Notes: generated from the letters alone by a model not told the origin. 64,000 bases of DNA from Streptacidiphilus jeojiense (GCF_000719095.1 NZ_JOEH01000008.1:62001-126000); one strand, 5' to 3'. Shown: positions 52,256-62,572, counted from the stretch's first letter. Made by a program: numbers and translations.

Positions 52256-53676
52256 GCGGCCTGCTGATCCGCCGGGCCGAGGTCGGCGGGGTGCTGTACG
52301 ACGTCCGGGTGGGAGAGGGGCGGGTGCTGGAGATCGGCCACGCCCTGCTCCGCCAGGGGCCGGACGAGCAGGTGACGGACGGACGGGGCGGGGCCCTGCT
52401 GCCGGGTCTGACGGACCACCACATCCACCTCTTCGCGACCGCCGCCGACCTCGCCTCCACGCCCTGCGACCCGACCACCGCCCGCGACGCGACCGAACTG
52501 CGCGACCTGCTGCACCGGGCCGGGCCCGACGAGCACGGCTGGATCCGCGGGGTGCGCTACCACGAGTCCGTCGCGGGTGAGTTGGACGCGGCCGCTCTCG
52601 ACCTGCTGCGTGACGACGTCCCGATCCGGATCCAGCACCGCAGCGGCGCCCTCTGGATGCTCAACTCCCTTGCCGCGACCGCGATCGGGCTGGACCGGGT
52701 GGATCACCCCGGCATCGAGCGCGATCCGGAGGGCGAGGCCACCGGACGGCTGTGGCGCGCCGACGACTGGCTGCGCGACCGGCTGCCGCGCGGCCGTCCG
52801 CCCTCGCTGACTGCGCTCGGCCGGCTGCTCGCCGGATACGGCATCACCTCGGTGACCGACGCGAGCCCGGCCCTGGACTCCGGAACCGTCGACGCGATCA
52901 CCACCGCCATGACCGACGGCGCGCTGCCCCAGCAGGTGCAGCTGCTCGGCGCGCCGCTCCGCGGCGACGTCCGCCGGCAGCCGACGGACCGTCAGCGCGT
53001 GCCGCTGGCCGGGCCCTGGAAGATCGTCCTCGCCGACTCCGGACTCCCCCGCTACGACGAGCTCGTCGAGGAGATCGACGCAGCCCACCGGGCCGGACGG
53101 CCGGTCGCGGTGCACTGCGTGACCCGCGAGGCACTGGTGCTGCTGCTGGTCGCGCTGGAGCAGGCCGGGAGCAGGCCCGGTGACCGGCTCGAACATGCCG
53201 CGCTGGTACCGCAGGAGCTGATCCCCACCCTGCACCGGCTGGGCTTGCGGGTGGTGACCCAACCGGGGTTCCTGACCGACCGGGGCGACGACTTCCTGCT
53301 CGGCGTCCCCGCGGACGAGCACCGCGACCTGTACCGCTGCGCCTCGCTGCTGGCCGGCTCAGTCCCGCTGGCGCTGTCCAGTGACGCTCCCTACGGCCCG
53401 CTGGACCCGTGGGCGGTCCAGCGGGCCGCGGTCTCCCGGCTCACCCCGGCGGGGGTCGTCGCCGGCCGCCGCGAACGGCTCGACGCCGCCCAGGCCTTGG
53501 ACGGCTATCTCTCGCCGCCGCAGCTGCCCGGCTCCCCGACCCGCATCGTCGGTCCGGGCTCCCCGGCCGACCTGGTGCTGCTGCACACCCCGCTGCGCGA
53601 GGCGCTGGCCCACCCGGATGCCGAGCTGGTCCGGCTCTGCCTGGCCGCCGGCGAACCGGCGTCCCCGGCAGCCTGA
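52252..53676 (+). CDS. Amidohydrolase family protein (YtcJ-like, amidohydrolase 3)
   Basis: This 474-residue TIM-barrel hydrolase has [20 protein letters not shown] (HxH), [37 protein letters not shown] and [19 protein letters not shown] (metal-binding His and Asp). It overlaps the CoA-transferase gene by 4 bp. The substrate is unknown. N-acyl or cyclic amides are typical for the group. Confidence 0.88.
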   Translation: MSGLLIRRAEVGGVLYDVRVGEGRVLEIGHALLRQGPDEQVTDGRGGALLPGLTDHHIHLFATAADLASTPCDPTTARDATELRDLLHRAGPDEHGWIRGVRYHESVAGELDAAALDLLRDDVPIRIQHRSGALWMLNSLAATAIGLDRVDHPGIERDPEGEATGRLWRADDWLRDRLPRGRPPSLTALGRLLAGYGITSVTDASPALDSGTVDAITTAMTDGALPQQVQLLGAPLRGDVRRQPTDRQRVPLAGPWKIVLADSGLPRYDELVEEIDAAHRAGRPVAVHCVTREALVLLLVALEQAGSRPGDRLEHAALVPQELIPTLHRLGLRVVTQPGFLTDRGDDFLLGVPADEHRDLYRCASLLAGSVPLALSSDAPYGPLDPWAVQRAAVSRLTPAGVVAGRRERLDAAQALDGYLSPPQLPGSPTRIVGPGSPADLVLLHTPLREALAHPDAELVRLCLAAGEPASPAA

Positions 53677-53696
53677 GCCCCGGTGGTGACGGTACG

Positions 53697-54903
53697 TCAG
53701 CCCGCGGTGAGCAGGGTCCGCCCGAGCCAGTCGCTGGAACTGCGCACTCCTGGCAGGGCGAAGAAGTAGCCGCCGCCGGTGGGTGAGATGTAGTCGACCA
53801 GGGGTTCGTCGATCAACCGGGTCTGGACCGCCTCGAACTGCCGCTTGACGTCCTGCTGGTAGCAGCAGAAGGCGAGCCCCATGTCCAGGTTGCCCACCGC
53901 GTCGATGCCGCGGTCGTAGTTGTAGCCGCGGCAACTCCTGCTCGCTGAGCGAGACCCGGTCCCAGAACTCCACCAGCATCCGGATGATCCGGATCACCTG
54001 GTAGCTGCCACCCGTCGCCCAGGCCGGCTCGGCGCCACCTGCGGTGACCCAGACCAGCTGGTCCATCGCCCGGGCCGAGGTGGTGTCGGGGTTGGCGATG
54101 CCGTCCTTGAAGCCCAGCAGGTTGCGCTGCGCGCCGCTGGGGCGCGGGGTGTTCTGGAAGCCGTCGATCCGCCACTTCACCTGCATCTGACCGCGGGTGT
54201 GCTTGGCGATGTCACGCATCGCGTGCAGCACCGTGTCCTGGTGGCCGGCGCAGATCTGCAGCGACAGGTCCCCGTGCGACTCCGCGGCCTTCAGGTTGTC
54301 GTTGGGGAAGGTCCGCATCGGGGTGAGCTTGCGGGGCTTGAGTGCGGCCAGCCCGAAGCGCTGGTCGAACAGCGAGGCTCCGACGCCGACGGTGACGGTC
54401 AGTTGGTCGGCGGGCACGGTGGGGCCGAGGATGCCGTTGTCGGACGGGGGCGCGCCGACGCCCAGATCGGGTGGCGTTCCGCCGGAGGTCAGAAAGGCGA
54501 TCCGGGCGGTGAGGGTCTGCAGCAGTGCCTGCAGACCCGCCCGGTCGGCGGCGATGACGTCCAGGGACAGGAAGATCGCGTAGGCCGGGGTCGGGTTGGT
54601 GATTCCGGCCTGGTGCTCACCGTAGAAGGCCACCGCACCCGCGGCGGACGGACCGCCGGCGGCGGCTGCCGCCGGAGCCCCCAGGCCCAGCACCGTTCCG
54701 GCGCCGCCGGCCATCGCCGCCCCCAGGGCGCCCGCGCCGAGCGCGGTACGCATGACCGCGCGCCGCGATGTTCCGGGGGCGGGGGCGTGAGCGGGGGCCG
54801 GATCGGGCTCGGAGGCGGTGGTGGTGCCGACAGTCGTGGTGGCGTTGGGGCGGTCGAAGCCGAAGGGGCAGGAGCCGGTGGCAGGCTGGATGTGATCGGT
54901 CAT
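53697..54903 (-). pseudogene. EfeB-like DyP peroxidase broken by an internal deletion and frameshift
   Basis: The first part (54903 to about 53935) encodes a Tat signal ([20 protein letters not shown]), the DyP core and the GFKDG motif, ending at DRVSLSEQE. The C-terminal part ([20 protein letters not shown] to the end) is in another frame from about 53934. Compared with the intact efeB at 2.8 kb, roughly 55 codons are missing at the junction, including the NAHIR region with the proximal heme histidine. The protein would be inactive unless this is a sequencing or assembly deletion. Its start overlaps the stop of the EfeU-EfeO fusion (TGATG). Confidence 0.8.
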
Positions 54904-57320
54904 CAGGCGGACTTCCGGATCTCGAGCAGGTCGGGAACGGGCGAGAGGTCTTCCAGGAGTTGGCCGACCGCGCCGTCGATGGACTGGCGGGCGGTGGTGT
55001 CGAGCTGTTCCAGCGGCGTCCAGCCGGCTGCGGTGTGCTGCGCGGCCAGCAGGGCGGCCACCCGGCCCAGGTCGCCGTCCACGGTCGTCAGCAGCGCCTG
55101 GTCGCGCCGGGAGATCAGCGGCCGCAGCACGGTGAGGAGTTCGCGGGTGCCGGTGAGGTTGGCCGCGGCGGTGGCGAGGTTGGTGCCGCTGCCCTCGTCG
55201 GTGTCGGTGGTGAGTTCGAACTGGAGGGTGTTCTCCAGGATCTCGTGGGTGCGCAGCGGCAGGTCGGTGGGGTCGAAGTCCTGGCTGGGGAAGGCCTTGC
55301 CCAGCCCTGCCACATCGGTGACCAGGGTGTTGGCGACGACGGCCAGGCCGGCGGCGGACTCTCCGTGCCACAGGCCGTACTCGAGCCGGCGGAAGCCGGT
55401 GAAACCGGGGTCCTTGACGCCGAGGGGCAGTCCGTCCGCGCGGCCGTTGATCTTGGCGTCGAAGTCGCCGAAGGTCCCGTAGGCGGCGCCGAGTGCGGCG
55501 TACTGCAGGTGCGCGGTGAGCCAGTCGGTGCGGGCCTCGGCGAGCTTCCCGGCGTGCAGATCGGTGGCGATCCTGCGGGTGGCCGGGAGCAGCGCCGCCA
55601 GTCCCGCGCCGACGTAGGCCTTGTACTGCGCCAGTGGTGCGTCCAGGTCCGTCGCCGCCAGCGGCAGCACGGCCGCGACTGTGGTTCCGCCGCTGACATG
55701 GACGGTCGCCGAGGTGACCGCGCTGCCCGAGGTGGACACGCACCGCCAGGCGTAGTCCCCGCTGCCGAGGGTGGCCGTCAGCGCACGGGTCGTGCCCGGC
55801 GCGATGCCCTCCACCTCGCCGTAGACGGCGTTGGTCGTCGGGTCGACCAGGTAGACCTCCGAGGTCTGGTTGCCGGTGTTCCGCATCTGGAACACCTGCT
55901 GACCCGGCTTGGGCGGGGCGAATCCCTGACCGCAGGCGCTCTGCGAGACGGTGACCGTCGCAGCCGCGGCGGGCTTGCCGCCGCTGGCACCGATGATCAC
56001 GCTCGCGATGACCGCCGGTACCGCGACGGCCGCGGTGGGCACCAGCCAGCGGGGCCGTCCCCGGTGCTCCGGGTCCGGCTCCGGTGCAGTCGCGTTCGCG
56101 GTCCCCGTCGCGGTCGTGGCCGCCGTGACCGGTGGGGCGGCGGAGGGGATCAGCCGCCTCAGCCCGAGCCGGTCCTTGCGCATCGCCGCAGCCACCGGCG
56201 CGGTCGCCGATGCGTCGGCGGTGTCCCTGCCTCCGGCGACGACGGAGGCAGGGACGAGGGTGGAGGCCGCAGCGGCCTGAGCGGCGGCTGCCGCGGCGCC
56301 GGCGGCCGCGGCGGCCGAGACCACGGCCTCCGCGGCCGAGACGACGGCCTCGGCCGCGGCGACCACGGCGTCCGAGCCGGAGGCGCCGGCCCGGACCGCG
56401 ACCTCCGGGGCGACGGGCTCCGGGAGGACGGCCTCGGGGAGGACGGTCTCCGAGGCCGCGGCGGCAGCGGTCGGCACCGGTGCGTCCTTCGGGACTGCCA
56501 CGGCCCTGGGGGCTCGCACGCCCCGGACGAACAGCGTCATCACGATCCCGAGGTAGACCAGGTAGGCGACCGCCTGCAGCCAGGTCATCCGGGTCGTCAG
56601 ATTGAACACGCCCTGTATCAAGGTCGCGTACCAGGAGTTGGCGTCGATGCTGCCGGACAGGTCCACCGCGAAGCTGCTCCCGCCGGGCAGCACACCGCCC
56701 TCCTGGAGGTCCCGCAGCCCGTAGGCGAGCACCCCGGCGGCCACGACGATCAGTCCGATGCCGGTCCAGGTGAAGAACTTCGCCAGATTGATCGTCAGCA
56801 CCCGCCGGTACAGCGCCCAGCACAGCACCGCGGCCAGTACCAGCCCGACCGCCGCGCCGACCAGCGGGCCGGTGGACTCCGTCGCGGACTGCGCGGTGGT
56901 CCAGATGAACAGCGCCGTCTCCAGGCCCTCGCGGCCGACCGCGAGGAAGCTGGTGGCGACCAGCATGCCCGACCCGACCGCCAGTGCCGCGTCGACCTTG
57001 CTGCGGATCTCACCGGAGAGGGTGCGGGCGTTGCGCCGCATCCAGAAGACCATCGCCGTGACGAAGGCGACCGCGATGACGCTGAGCGTCCCGCCGAATG
57101 CCTCCTGCGCCGTGGCGGACAGATTGGCGGCGGTGAAGGTCAGTACGGCACCGAAACTGAGCGACAGGGTGACGGCGGCCAGAACGCCGGTCCAGACCTG
57201 CGGCAGACGGGATTTCTGGTCGGAACGGACCAGGGTGGCGACGAGGATCGAGACGACCAGCCCTGCCTCGAGCCCCTCCCTGGTTCCGATCAGGAAACTG
57301 GGAAACAGGTCTTTCCACAT
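54903..57320 (-). CDS. EfeU-EfeO fusion iron transporter
   Basis: The 805-residue protein starts as an FTR1 permease ([20 protein letters not shown] with the first [18 protein letters not shown] with the second, about seven helices to residue 300). It continues through an Ala-rich linker ([14 protein letters not shown], repeated), one more membrane helix near 450 and an EfeO part with a cupredoxin-like region ([18 protein letters not shown]) and an imelysin-like M75 domain ([30 protein letters not shown]). Permease and binding protein are thus one chain. ATG 57320 has GGAGGAG at 7 nt. An iron box lies upstream. Its partner efeB copy is broken. Confidence 0.92.
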   Translation of the reverse strand: MWKDLFPSFLIGTREGLEAGLVVSILVATLVRSDQKSRLPQVWTGVLAAVTLSLSFGAVLTFTAANLSATAQEAFGGTLSVIAVAFVTAMVFWMRRNARTLSGEIRSKVDAALAVGSGMLVATSFLAVGREGLETALFIWTTAQSATESTGPLVGAAVGLVLAAVLCWALYRRVLTINLAKFFTWTGIGLIVVAAGVLAYGLRDLQEGGVLPGGSSFAVDLSGSIDANSWYATLIQGVFNLTTRMTWLQAVAYLVYLGIVMTLFVRGVRAPRAVAVPKDAPVPTAAAAASETVLPEAVLPEPVAPEVAVRAGASGSDAVVAAAEAVVSAAEAVVSAAAAAGAAAAAAQAAAASTLVPASVVAGGRDTADASATAPVAAAMRKDRLGLRRLIPSAAPPVTAATTATGTANATAPEPDPEHRGRPRWLVPTAAVAVPAVIASVIIGASGGKPAAAATVTVSQSACGQGFAPPKPGQQVFQMRNTGNQTSEVYLVDPTTNAVYGEVEGIAPGTTRALTATLGSGDYAWRCVSTSGSAVTSATVHVSGGTTVAAVLPLAATDLDAPLAQYKAYVGAGLAALLPATRRIATDLHAGKLAEARTDWLTAHLQYAALGAAYGTFGDFDAKINGRADGLPLGVKDPGFTGFRRLEYGLWHGESAAGLAVVANTLVTDVAGLGKAFPSQDFDPTDLPLRTHEILENTLQFELTTDTDEGSGTNLATAAANLTGTRELLTVLRPLISRRDQALLTTVDGDLGRVAALLAAQHTAAGWTPLEQLDTTARQSIDGAVGQLLEDLSPVPDLLEIRKSA

Positions 57321-57344
57321 AAGCGAACTCCTCCGATGAACGGA

Positions 57345-57363
57345 TAAGCGAAGGCTTACCTTA
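57345..57363 (-). promoter_or_regulatory. Iron box upstream of the EfeU-EfeO fusion
   Basis: On the minus strand TAAGGTAAGCCTTCGCTTA matches the DmdR/IdeR consensus at 17 of 19 positions, 25 bp before the ATG. Confidence 0.82.
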
Positions 57364-57465
57364 GTTATGCGGAGGAGACCCAACCAGACTTCCGCTGCCG
57401 TCGATCAGAATCCGTTCACGGGTGACTCGACGCCGCCGAGGAAGTGTCATTCGCATTCACTGCGG

Positions 57466-58047
57466 TCAGGCACTCCGGCTGCGCCGCAACCGCGGTGCCA
57501 GTGCGGTGGCGAGGGCCGTGACCTGGGTGCCGACCAGAGCGAGGCGTTCCCTGGTCGCCGGATCGACCCAGCGACCGTGGATGTAGCTGGACTCGCCGAC
57601 CACGATCGCGGCCCCGTAGGGAGTGGGCACACCCCGCAGGGCGTGGGCGATGGTGCGCAGGTTGTGCAGCACGCTGGTCGCCGCCTGGGATCCGTAGGCG
57701 ACGCCGATGCAGCCGACCGGGATGTCGGAGAAGTACACCCGCCGGTCCCCGGCGAGGTCCTCGACATGGTCGATCGCGTTCTTGATCAGCCCGGACACGG
57801 CGCCGTGGTACCCGGGACTGGCGATCAGGACCCCGTCCGCCCGGCGGAAGGCGTCGACCAGGCGCTGCTGACCCTTGGTCCGCTCATGCACGGAGGGGTC
57901 GTAGTACGGGAGTTGCAGGTCCCGGGCCGCGAAGGAGACGGTCTCGGCACCGCTCTTGCGGGCCGCCTCCAGCGCGAGCTGCAACGCGGTCTCCGAGGAC
58001 GACCCCGGCCTCAGCGTCCCCCCGACCCCTACGATCAACGGTTTCAT
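57466..58047 (-). CDS. NADPH-dependent FMN reductase
   Basis: The 193-residue flavodoxin-fold protein begins MKPLIVGVGGTLRPGSSSET and contains LIASPGYHGAVSGLIKNAID and CIGVAYGSQAATSVLHNLR. ATG 58047 follows CCGGAGG. It stands alone between the iron system and the hibernation factor. Besides feeding flavin monooxygenases, it could reduce ferric iron via FMNH2, which would suit its iron-uptake neighbours; this is inference. Confidence 0.88.
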   Translation of the reverse strand: MKPLIVGVGGTLRPGSSSETALQLALEAARKSGAETVSFAARDLQLPYYDPSVHERTKGQQRLVDAFRRADGVLIASPGYHGAVSGLIKNAIDHVEDLAGDRRVYFSDIPVGCIGVAYGSQAATSVLHNLRTIAHALRGVPTPYGAAIVVGESSYIHGRWVDPATRERLALVGTQVTALATALAPRLRRSRSA

Positions 58048-58306
58048 GGTTGCCTCCGGCTTCCTTCCGCGGCTGTCTACGGTCGGAAACCTACGCGCGC
58101 CCTCCGCCCGCGGTTCGAAAACCCTCCGTCCGGCCACCGCCGTCCGGCTATCGCTCACCTGGGAACCACATTTGACCGACCATCACCGCCGGTGAATATC
58201 AGGGTGGTTGTGGTGACGGACGTAACGGTCCGGGGCGGGGCAAGGACACGGTACGGTCACATTCCACCGATCGGCCCTACTCACGCGACGAGCAGGAGGC
58301 ACGAGC

Positions 58307-59101
58307 ATGAGCGCAGCCGCCTTCCCCGTGACCGTCGAGACCCGCGGAGAGATCCCGGATGACGCCCGCCGCCTGGCCCGTGACAGCATCGAGCAACTGG
58401 ACCACGACGTCGATCTGCTGATCATGCGGGCGCGGATCAAACTGACCCGGCTCGCCGACCAGACCCTGCGGCTCCCCGCCGTCGTACAGGGGAACCTGGA
58501 CATCGGCGGCATCCCACTGCGGGCCCAGACCTCGGCGCACAGCGTGCACGAGGCCATCTACCTGCTGCGGGACCGACTCCGGGAGCAGTTGATGCGACTG
58601 CTCCGCAGCGGCGCCCCCTACCCGGACGAAGCGGTCGGCACACCGCGGGAGTCGCCGTACCGGCACAGCCGGCACCAGCACGCCGACCTCGACCTGCCCC
58701 CTGTTGTCCGGCACCGCATCACCCGCCGCAAGACCGTGCTGCTGCGCTGCGAGACGGTGGACGAGGCGGCGTTCCGCATGGACACCATGGACTACGACTG
58801 CCATCTGTTCACCGACGCCGACACCGGCCAGGACAGCATGGTCTTCCGCTCCGGCCCCACCGGATACAGCCTGGCCCAGCTGTCGGCCAAGAGCGGACCG
58901 CCGCGCCGGCGCCACCTCCCGGTCACCGTACGCCCGCGACCGGCACCGCGCCTGACGCCCAATCAGGCACTGGCCCGGCTGCACCTCACCACGCTGCCCT
59001 TCCTGTTCTTCGCGAACACCGCGGCGCCCGCCACCGCGCGCGGCGCCATGCTCTACGAACGCTACGACGGCCACTACGGCCTGCTCCTCCCCCAGGCATA
59101 G
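58307..59101 (+). CDS. Ribosome hibernation promoting factor-like protein with duplicated C-terminal domain
   Basis: This 264-residue protein has an N-terminal RaiA/HPF-like domain (about 5-100, PVTVETRGEIPDDARRLARD). An HPF C-terminal dimerisation domain at about 135-195 (ITRRKTVLLRCETVDEAAFR) is followed by a second copy at about 215-262 (FFANTAAPATARGAMLYERY, YGLLLP). HPF long forms dimerise 70S ribosomes in dormancy through one such domain, so two copies are unusual. Two strong hairpins follow the gene. A stress or hypoxia role is likely. Confidence 0.85.
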   Translation: MSAAAFPVTVETRGEIPDDARRLARDSIEQLDHDVDLLIMRARIKLTRLADQTLRLPAVVQGNLDIGGIPLRAQTSAHSVHEAIYLLRDRLREQLMRLLRSGAPYPDEAVGTPRESPYRHSRHQHADLDLPPVVRHRITRRKTVLLRCETVDEAAFRMDTMDYDCHLFTDADTGQDSMVFRSGPTGYSLAQLSAKSGPPRRRHLPVTVRPRPAPRLTPNQALARLHLTTLPFLFFANTAAPATARGAMLYERYDGHYGLLLPQA

Positions 59102-59108
59102 CCCCGGG

Positions 59109-59140
59109 CCCCGGTCGCCGGAAGCATCCGGCGGCCGGGG
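59109..59140 (+). terminator. Strong hairpin terminator after the hibernation factor gene
   Basis: CCCCGGTCGCCGGA and TCCGGCGGCCGGGG form a 14-bp stem with one mismatch and a 4-base loop, 7 bp after the stop codon. Confidence 0.88.
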
Positions 59141-59191
59141 TCCGGCGACGAGGTATCAGGCCGACCACGTGACGTCCCCGTGGTCCGGCAC

Positions 59192-59220
59192 GGAAGGGCC
59201 GCCCGCTGCGCGGCCCTTCC
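59192..59220. terminator. Second hairpin, 11-bp perfect stem
   Basis: GGAAGGGCCGC and GCGGCCCTTCC pair exactly around a 7-base loop. It backs up the preceding terminator and may work in both directions. Confidence 0.78.
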
Positions 59221-59709
59221 GGCTGTGTACGGAATTCCACCGGCGTAATCGGCGCACGCCCGCGTCGACGAGGACCGAGGTGCCACTGAATGCCGGCAGC
59301 TATTCGCTGCCAGCGTCCGGTGGCACCTTCCATGAACTCGCCCACGCCGCGCCGACGTTGCCGAAAGAAATTCTCCGGGAATGCACGCCATTTACCGGAG
59401 CGGCGCCGCACCCGGCATTATTCGCCTTCTGCCGCGAGCATGTCAATGCTGACCCGAGCACGGGCCCAAACGGCCTGTGCGGAGCGGGGGCAGGGCCCAT
59501 CTGCGACAGTGGCCGTACAGGGCGGCGGTCGCGGATCGGACGTTCAATCAACTCCTGTGTACTTCCTGTAAAGGATGCGTAATCGACTGTCGCGCACCGT
59601 CTACTTCGCGTCAACCGTTGACAATTAACCCGGGTGAGTGAATTACTGACCGGTACCTGACGACTCGATAGGGCGTGGCGTTGCCAGCACGCTGCGTGGG
59701 AGGGCTTAC
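59221..59709 (+). promoter_or_regulatory. Gene-free region with the pseudokinase promoter
   Basis: I see no convincing coding frame here; base composition is visibly less GC-rich. A TTGACA (59618-59623), a 17-bp spacer and AATTAC (59641-59646) make a good promoter, followed by a leader of about 60 nt and GGGAGG before GTG 59710. Confidence 0.6.
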
Positions 59710-61584
59710 GTGACCGCTGGGATGGCACCCCGGAGTGCTTCACGACCGACCGGTACCGTCGGCCGGAACGGTGGACGGATATCCCAACGGGATACCGGGA
59801 CTTCGTATCTGCTGCAGAACGGGGACGGAACGCTGGGGGTCATCCGCCGCCTCGGTGCCGCCGTCGTCTGGGATCCGGGCTTCCAGTCCGCGTTCCCGGG
59901 CGAGGCGGCGGCGATGGCGGGGCTGGAGGAACCCCGTATCGCCGCACCGGAGCGCTATGTCGTCGATGCCACCGGACGGATCGTCTCGGTGGTCCGCCGG
60001 TTCTTTGAAAGCGCCCCGCTGGACGGGCTGTTGGCCGGGCACCCTCGGGGGCTGGACGCGCAGACGGCGGCCGTCGTGGTCGGCGACGTGCTGACCGCGC
60101 TGTGCGCGCTGCACCACCAGGGGGTGCCGCACCGCGGCGTGGGCGCGGAGCAGGTGCTGGTCGGTGCGGACGGAGTGTGCGTCCTGGTGGACGCCGGACT
60201 GTCGGCCCGGCCCTGGTCGCCTGACATAGCCTCACCCGAACAGGGCAGCACGGAACTTGAGGAGGCCAGCGCCCGGGAGCGGCTGGCCGCCATGGCCGAC
60301 GACCTCGTCGCCGCAGCGGACCTGTTCGCCGACTGTCTCGCCCCCGACCGTCCGGCCGCCGCATTACTGCCGCTGCCGGGAGACGCCCCGGCGCCGGACG
60401 GAACGCCCGGCACCGTGCCCAACCCCTGGCCCAACGCCGTGCCCGACGCCCTGCCCACCGCCGCGCCGGGCCGGCTCAGCGCCGTACTGGCCGGGGCGAA
60501 GGAGCCGCGGTCCAACGGGCCGAGCACCGCCGCCGAGCTGCTGGCCGCGTTCACCTCGGCGACCAGGTCCTTCGACCCCGGGTGGGACGAACGCAGTCGC
60601 GAGCAGCTGGCCGCCCTGGTCCAGGAGAGCCTGCAGGCACCGGCCCGCTTCCGTGACCGGGTCCGCCTCCGCTGGAACCGGCAACCACCCCCGGACCCCG
60701 GCAGCGGCCCCGGCCCGGGCGGCGACCCAGGAAGCCCGGCAGCAGGCCGGCGCGCCCGCGCGCGTCCGACCCGCCGCGCCGAACAGCACGGCCCGAAGCA
60801 TCCGGGCGCTGCGGACCGGACCTGGATCCGCGCCGCGATCCTCTACGCGGCCATGCTGGCGGTGGTGATCGTCGGGGTGACCGCGATCGCGCTCTCCGGC
60901 GACGACTCCCCGGCCGCGCCGAAGACCTCGCAGCCTCCTCAGCCCCCCGCAGTGCCCAGTCAGCAGCCCTCCCAGGCAGTCGTCGGCACCGCGACGGCGC
61001 TGGTGTCGGCGTCGAAGGTCGCCGCGGCCAGCACCACCGCGGCCACGGCCACCGCAGTCGCCGCTCCCGCACCGGTGCCGTCGACGTCGCACGTTCACGC
61101 GTCCCCCGTCGCGTCGGCGACGCCGAGCGCGACCTCGGCCGGCTGGTCCCAGCAGATATTCCTCTGGTCGGACGGCTGGATCGACCACTACAGCATCGAC
61201 AGCTGGGCGCAGAGCGACCTGGTGCTCAGGAACGATCTGGCCGTCACCGCCCTGGACGTCCGGGTCCGCATCGCCGTCACCCCGCAGCTGTCCTACACCG
61301 GTGCCTGGTCCACGGTCCCGGACGAGTCCATGGTCACCACCGTCACCCGCCAGGACGGCTGGCTGGTCTACGAGTTCGTCCTGGACGCGGGCGTCACCAT
61401 GGCCCCGGGCAGCTACGAGTTCGCCGCCCAGTACGACCACGCCCAGGGCTACCGGGACACCGGCGCGGACAGCTACAGCATCGTCGCGGTCGCGGCCGGC
61501 CGCCGGATGGAGGTGTCCGGCGGCTTCTCCGGGGACCAGCGCCCGCCGGCCCAGCCGCCGGGCGGCCGTTCTAGGCGTCGGTGA
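59710..61584 (+). CDS. Membrane-anchored Ser/Thr pseudokinase-like protein
   Basis: The N-terminal 300 residues follow a protein-kinase plan, with LCALHHQGVPHRGVGAEQVL and VCVLVDAGLSARPW at the catalytic-loop and DFG positions. HRD is replaced by HRG (141-143) and DFG by DAG (161-163), so the catalytic Asp is absent. A basic linker leads to one membrane helix (about 373-395), a Ser/Ala/Pro-rich stalk and an extracellular beta domain (WSQQIFLWSDGWIDHYSIDS). Codon 219 (60364-60366) is TTA, implying bldA dependence. It may be a developmental receptor or scaffold. Its end overlaps the convergent sigma gene by 14 bp. Confidence 0.78.
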   Translation: MTAGMAPRSASRPTGTVGRNGGRISQRDTGTSYLLQNGDGTLGVIRRLGAAVVWDPGFQSAFPGEAAAMAGLEEPRIAAPERYVVDATGRIVSVVRRFFESAPLDGLLAGHPRGLDAQTAAVVVGDVLTALCALHHQGVPHRGVGAEQVLVGADGVCVLVDAGLSARPWSPDIASPEQGSTELEEASARERLAAMADDLVAAADLFADCLAPDRPAAALLPLPGDAPAPDGTPGTVPNPWPNAVPDALPTAAPGRLSAVLAGAKEPRSNGPSTAAELLAAFTSATRSFDPGWDERSREQLAALVQESLQAPARFRDRVRLRWNRQPPPDPGSGPGPGGDPGSPAAGRRARARPTRRAEQHGPKHPGAADRTWIRAAILYAAMLAVVIVGVTAIALSGDDSPAAPKTSQPPQPPAVPSQQPSQAVVGTATALVSASKVAAASTTAATATAVAAPAPVPSTSHVHASPVASATPSATSAGWSQQIFLWSDGWIDHYSIDSWAQSDLVLRNDLAVTALDVRVRIAVTPQLSYTGAWSTVPDESMVTTVTRQDGWLVYEFVLDAGVTMAPGSYEFAAQYDHAQGYRDTGADSYSIVAVAAGRRMEVSGGFSGDQRPPAQPPGGRSRRR

Positions 61585-62572
61585 TCCGCAGCGGCAGGCC
61601 GAAGCAGGCGAACACCTCCGGTTCGATGAAGACGGTGGTGCGACTGATGCCGGACTCCGTGACGGTGAAGACCTGGAGCGTGCCCAGGGTGTACCCGCCG
61701 TCCGCCGCGCGGGCGTAGACGGCCAGGGCGGGCTGCCCGTTGGCGTGGGCCGGCAGCATCCGCCAGTCCGTGCCGTAGAGCGTGTAGATGCGGGCGATGA
61801 ACCGGACGTACTCGTCGCGGCCGCGGTACCAGTTGAGGAACGGCGGCATCTCCATGACGGCGTCCTCGGTCAGCAGCTTGGCCAGCGCCGTCAGGTCGGC
61901 GCTCTCGAAGGCGACGACATAGCGCTCGACCTGGGCGCGGTGGCCGGGGTCGGCGGACTCGTGGATCTGGTCCTCGCCCAGACCGGCCTCGCCGAGCCGG
62001 CCCCTGGCCCGTTGCAGCGCGCTGTTCACCGCGGCGGTCGACATGTCCAGCGCCGCGGCCACCTCGGCGGCGGGCCAGTCCAGCACCTCGCGCAGGATCA
62101 GCACGGCGCGCTGACGAGCCGGCAGGAACTGCATCGCGGCGACGAAGGCCAGCCGCAGCGATCCGCGCGCCAGCAGCACGCCCGCCGGGTCCCCCAGCAT
62201 CGCGTCGGGGATCGGCTGCAGCCAGGGCACCTCCTCGCCGCGGATCAGCGGCTCGTCCGGGTCGGTACCCGGCGCACCGAGTCCGGACGGCAGCGGGCGG
62301 CGGCTGCGCTGGTCGAGCGCGGTCAGGCAGGCGTTGGTGGCGATCCGGTAGAGCCAGGTGCGCAGCGACGCCCGGCCCGGGTCGTAGCGGTCGTACGCCC
62401 GCCAGGCCCGCAGCAGGGTCTCCTGCAGCAGATCCTCGGCGTCGTGCACCGACCCGAGCATCCGGTAGCAGTGCGCGAGCAGCTCCCGCCGGAACGGATC
62501 GGTGCGGACCGTGAACTCCTCGGCGAAGCCCCCACCGGTCGCTGCCGCCGGCCTGTCCCCCACGTGCTCCAC
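61571..62572 (-). CDS. ECF sigma factor with C-terminal SnoaL-like domain (SigJ/ECF41-related)
   Basis: This sigma-70 family factor has region 2 (HCYRMLGSVHDAEDLLQETL, LRTWLYRIATNACLTALDQR), region 4 (LPARQRAVLILREVLDWPAA, AALDMSTAAVNSALQRARG) and a SnoaL-type domain of about 120 residues at the end (VERYVVAFESADLTALAKLL, MEMPPFLNWYRGRDEY). That domain tunes sigma activity in place of an anti-sigma factor, and none is encoded here. The start is uncertain: GTG 62572 behind GGAGG is preferred, GTG 62563 and ATG 62644 are alternatives. Confidence 0.88.
   Translation of the reverse strand: MEHVGDRPAAATGGGFAEEFTVRTDPFRRELLAHCYRMLGSVHDAEDLLQETLLRAWRAYDRYDPGRASLRTWLYRIATNACLTALDQRSRRPLPSGLGAPGTDPDEPLIRGEEVPWLQPIPDAMLGDPAGVLLARGSLRLAFVAAMQFLPARQRAVLILREVLDWPAAEVAAALDMSTAAVNSALQRARGRLGEAGLGEDQIHESADPGHRAQVERYVVAFESADLTALAKLLTEDAVMEMPPFLNWYRGRDEYVRFIARIYTLYGTDWRMLPAHANGQPALAVYARAADGGYTLGTLQVFTVTESGISRTTVFIEPEVFACFGLPLRITDA

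Noticed and set aside
54768..57347. 859-codon plus-strand frame antisense to the EfeU-EfeO fusion
   Set aside because: Low-complexity Gly/Arg/Asp translation typical of GC shadows. The opposite strand has clear FTR1 and M75 motifs.
59169..59582. Plus-strand 137-codon frame in the gap after the hibernation factor
   Set aside because: It starts inside the second terminator hairpin, has no ribosome binding site, and its composition does not resemble real genes here. Cysteines do not fit a WhiB pattern.
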